Assembly: GCA_003484265.1 (NCBI GenBank)
Contig: DNDO01000243.1
Coordinates: 1-6,634 of the forward strand
Direction: 5' to 3'
Length of the DNA: 6,634 nucleotides
Origin: Anaerolineae bacterium
GTDB taxonomy: Bacteria; Chloroflexota; Anaerolineae; Anaerolineales; Villigracilaceae
Position 1 is the stretch's first letter. Every line of letters starts with the position of its first letter. Under the pieces are notes generated by a model. The model was given only the letters and a program-made list of their open reading frames with translations. It had not been told where the DNA came from and made no database searches. The translations under genes and the position numbers were made by a program. Shown in pieces: positions 6,383-6,634 of this stretch.

Positions 6383-6462
6383 ACCACTAAGTGTCACGAA
6401 GGGGCACAAAGGAAAAGCTTAAAGTTCTTAAACCTTCGTGTACCTTGGTGACCCTTTGTGGT
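6383..6462. repeat. CACRAAGG palindrome, copy 2
   Basis: Left arm 6383-6412 and right arm 6433-6462 match as inverted repeats at about 24 of 30 positions, around an A/T-rich loop containing AGCTTAAAGTTCTTAA. The left arm again shows a 10-base unit (CACTAAGTGT, CACGAAGGGG, CACAAAGGAA). The element starts seven bases after the GxxExxY stop and ends 14 bases before the ATPase ATG. It is the same type as 5878-5956, but the two differ at many positions. They are therefore members of one family rather than a fresh duplication. Confidence 0.85.
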
Positions 6463-6476
6463 AGAGAAGAGGAATC

Positions 6477-6634
6477 ATGGATAGAACAAAAATCGGATAT
6501 TTGGTTGGCGGCGGATTAAAGGAAAACTTTAGAGTACGCCTCATCGTCTCCCCGCAGGAGATTCAGGAGGGGGCGTTCGTGGTGATCCAGAGCGGTGAGT
6601 GGAATTATTACGGCATCGTCACGGACATCGTCCT
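6477..6634 (+). CDS. HerA-type ATPase, N-terminal HAS barrel only (truncated by window edge)
   Basis: The open frame runs from ATG 6477 to the right edge, 52 codons. The visible part is the HAS barrel that begins HerA/DUF87 hexameric ATPases: IGYLVGGGLKENFRVRL at residues 5-21, then GAFVVIQSGEWNYYGIVTDIV at 31-51. The RecA-like motor with Walker A and B motifs lies beyond the window, so the assignment rests on this barrel and on the neighbouring nurA. HerA pumps DNA and stimulates NurA for end resection. GAGG (6469-6472) lies four bases before the ATG, a short spacing but a clear site. The normal neighbour would be the HAS-barrel gene ending at 5872; the GxxExxY unit separates them by 604 bases. 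Confidence 0.85.
   Translation, partial: MDRTKIGYLVGGGLKENFRVRLIVSPQEIQEGAFVVIQSGEWNYYGIVTDIV

Noticed and set aside
5878..6462. CRISPR-like array, because the repeats recur with unique sequence between them
   Set aside because: There are only two copies, each itself a long palindrome, separated by a full gene; there are no spacers of regular size and no cas genes.

Overview
The window looks like a piece of chromosome from an environmental bacterium, most plausibly Chloroflexota (Anaerolineae-like). This rests on recalled gene content and style rather than a search: a HerA/NurA DNA-processing operon with a small extra HAS-barrel protein, a SIMPL/DUF541 lipoprotein, a YitT family membrane protein, a heparinase II/III family protein, and several kinds of long intergenic palindromes. 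GC content is mixed. By eye the YitT and dehydrogenase genes are near 60% GC, the heparinase gene is near 50%, and one dip at the nurA / HAS-barrel junction is below 40%.

Left half (1-3955), all genes on the minus strand, read right to left. A secreted SIMPL/DUF541 lipoprotein (3955-3227) ends at a terminator-like hairpin. Next to it lies a perfect 18-bp palindrome. After a TATAAT-type promoter comes a beta-hydroxyacid dehydrogenase of the HIBADH / tartronate semialdehyde reductase family (3053-2169), closely followed by a YitT/DUF2179 membrane protein (2112-1225). An 83-bp palindromic element separates these from a heparinase II/III family protein (1094 to beyond the left edge).

Right half (3956-6634), plus strand. 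A divergent intergenic region holds a good sigma70-like promoter (TTGAAT, 17 bp, TACAAT). It drives nurA (4086-5276, nuclease), a stand-alone HAS-barrel protein (5279-5872) and, after an interruption, a HerA-type ATPase whose N-terminal HAS barrel starts at 6477 and runs off the window. NurA and HerA form a DNA end-resection or translocation complex in known systems. The small protein has the same barrel fold signature as HerA's N-terminus and is probably a partner or adaptor.

The most interesting part is 5873-6476. A GxxExxY-family protein with an intact PD-(D/E)XK nuclease motif sits inside this operon. It is bracketed by two copies of a palindrome of about 80 bp built from a 10-bp periodic CACRAAGG unit. 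Each palindrome is followed by nearly the same ribosome-binding segment and a start codon. This looks like a small nuclease-gene cassette carried between palindromes and dropped into a conserved operon without breaking its reading direction.
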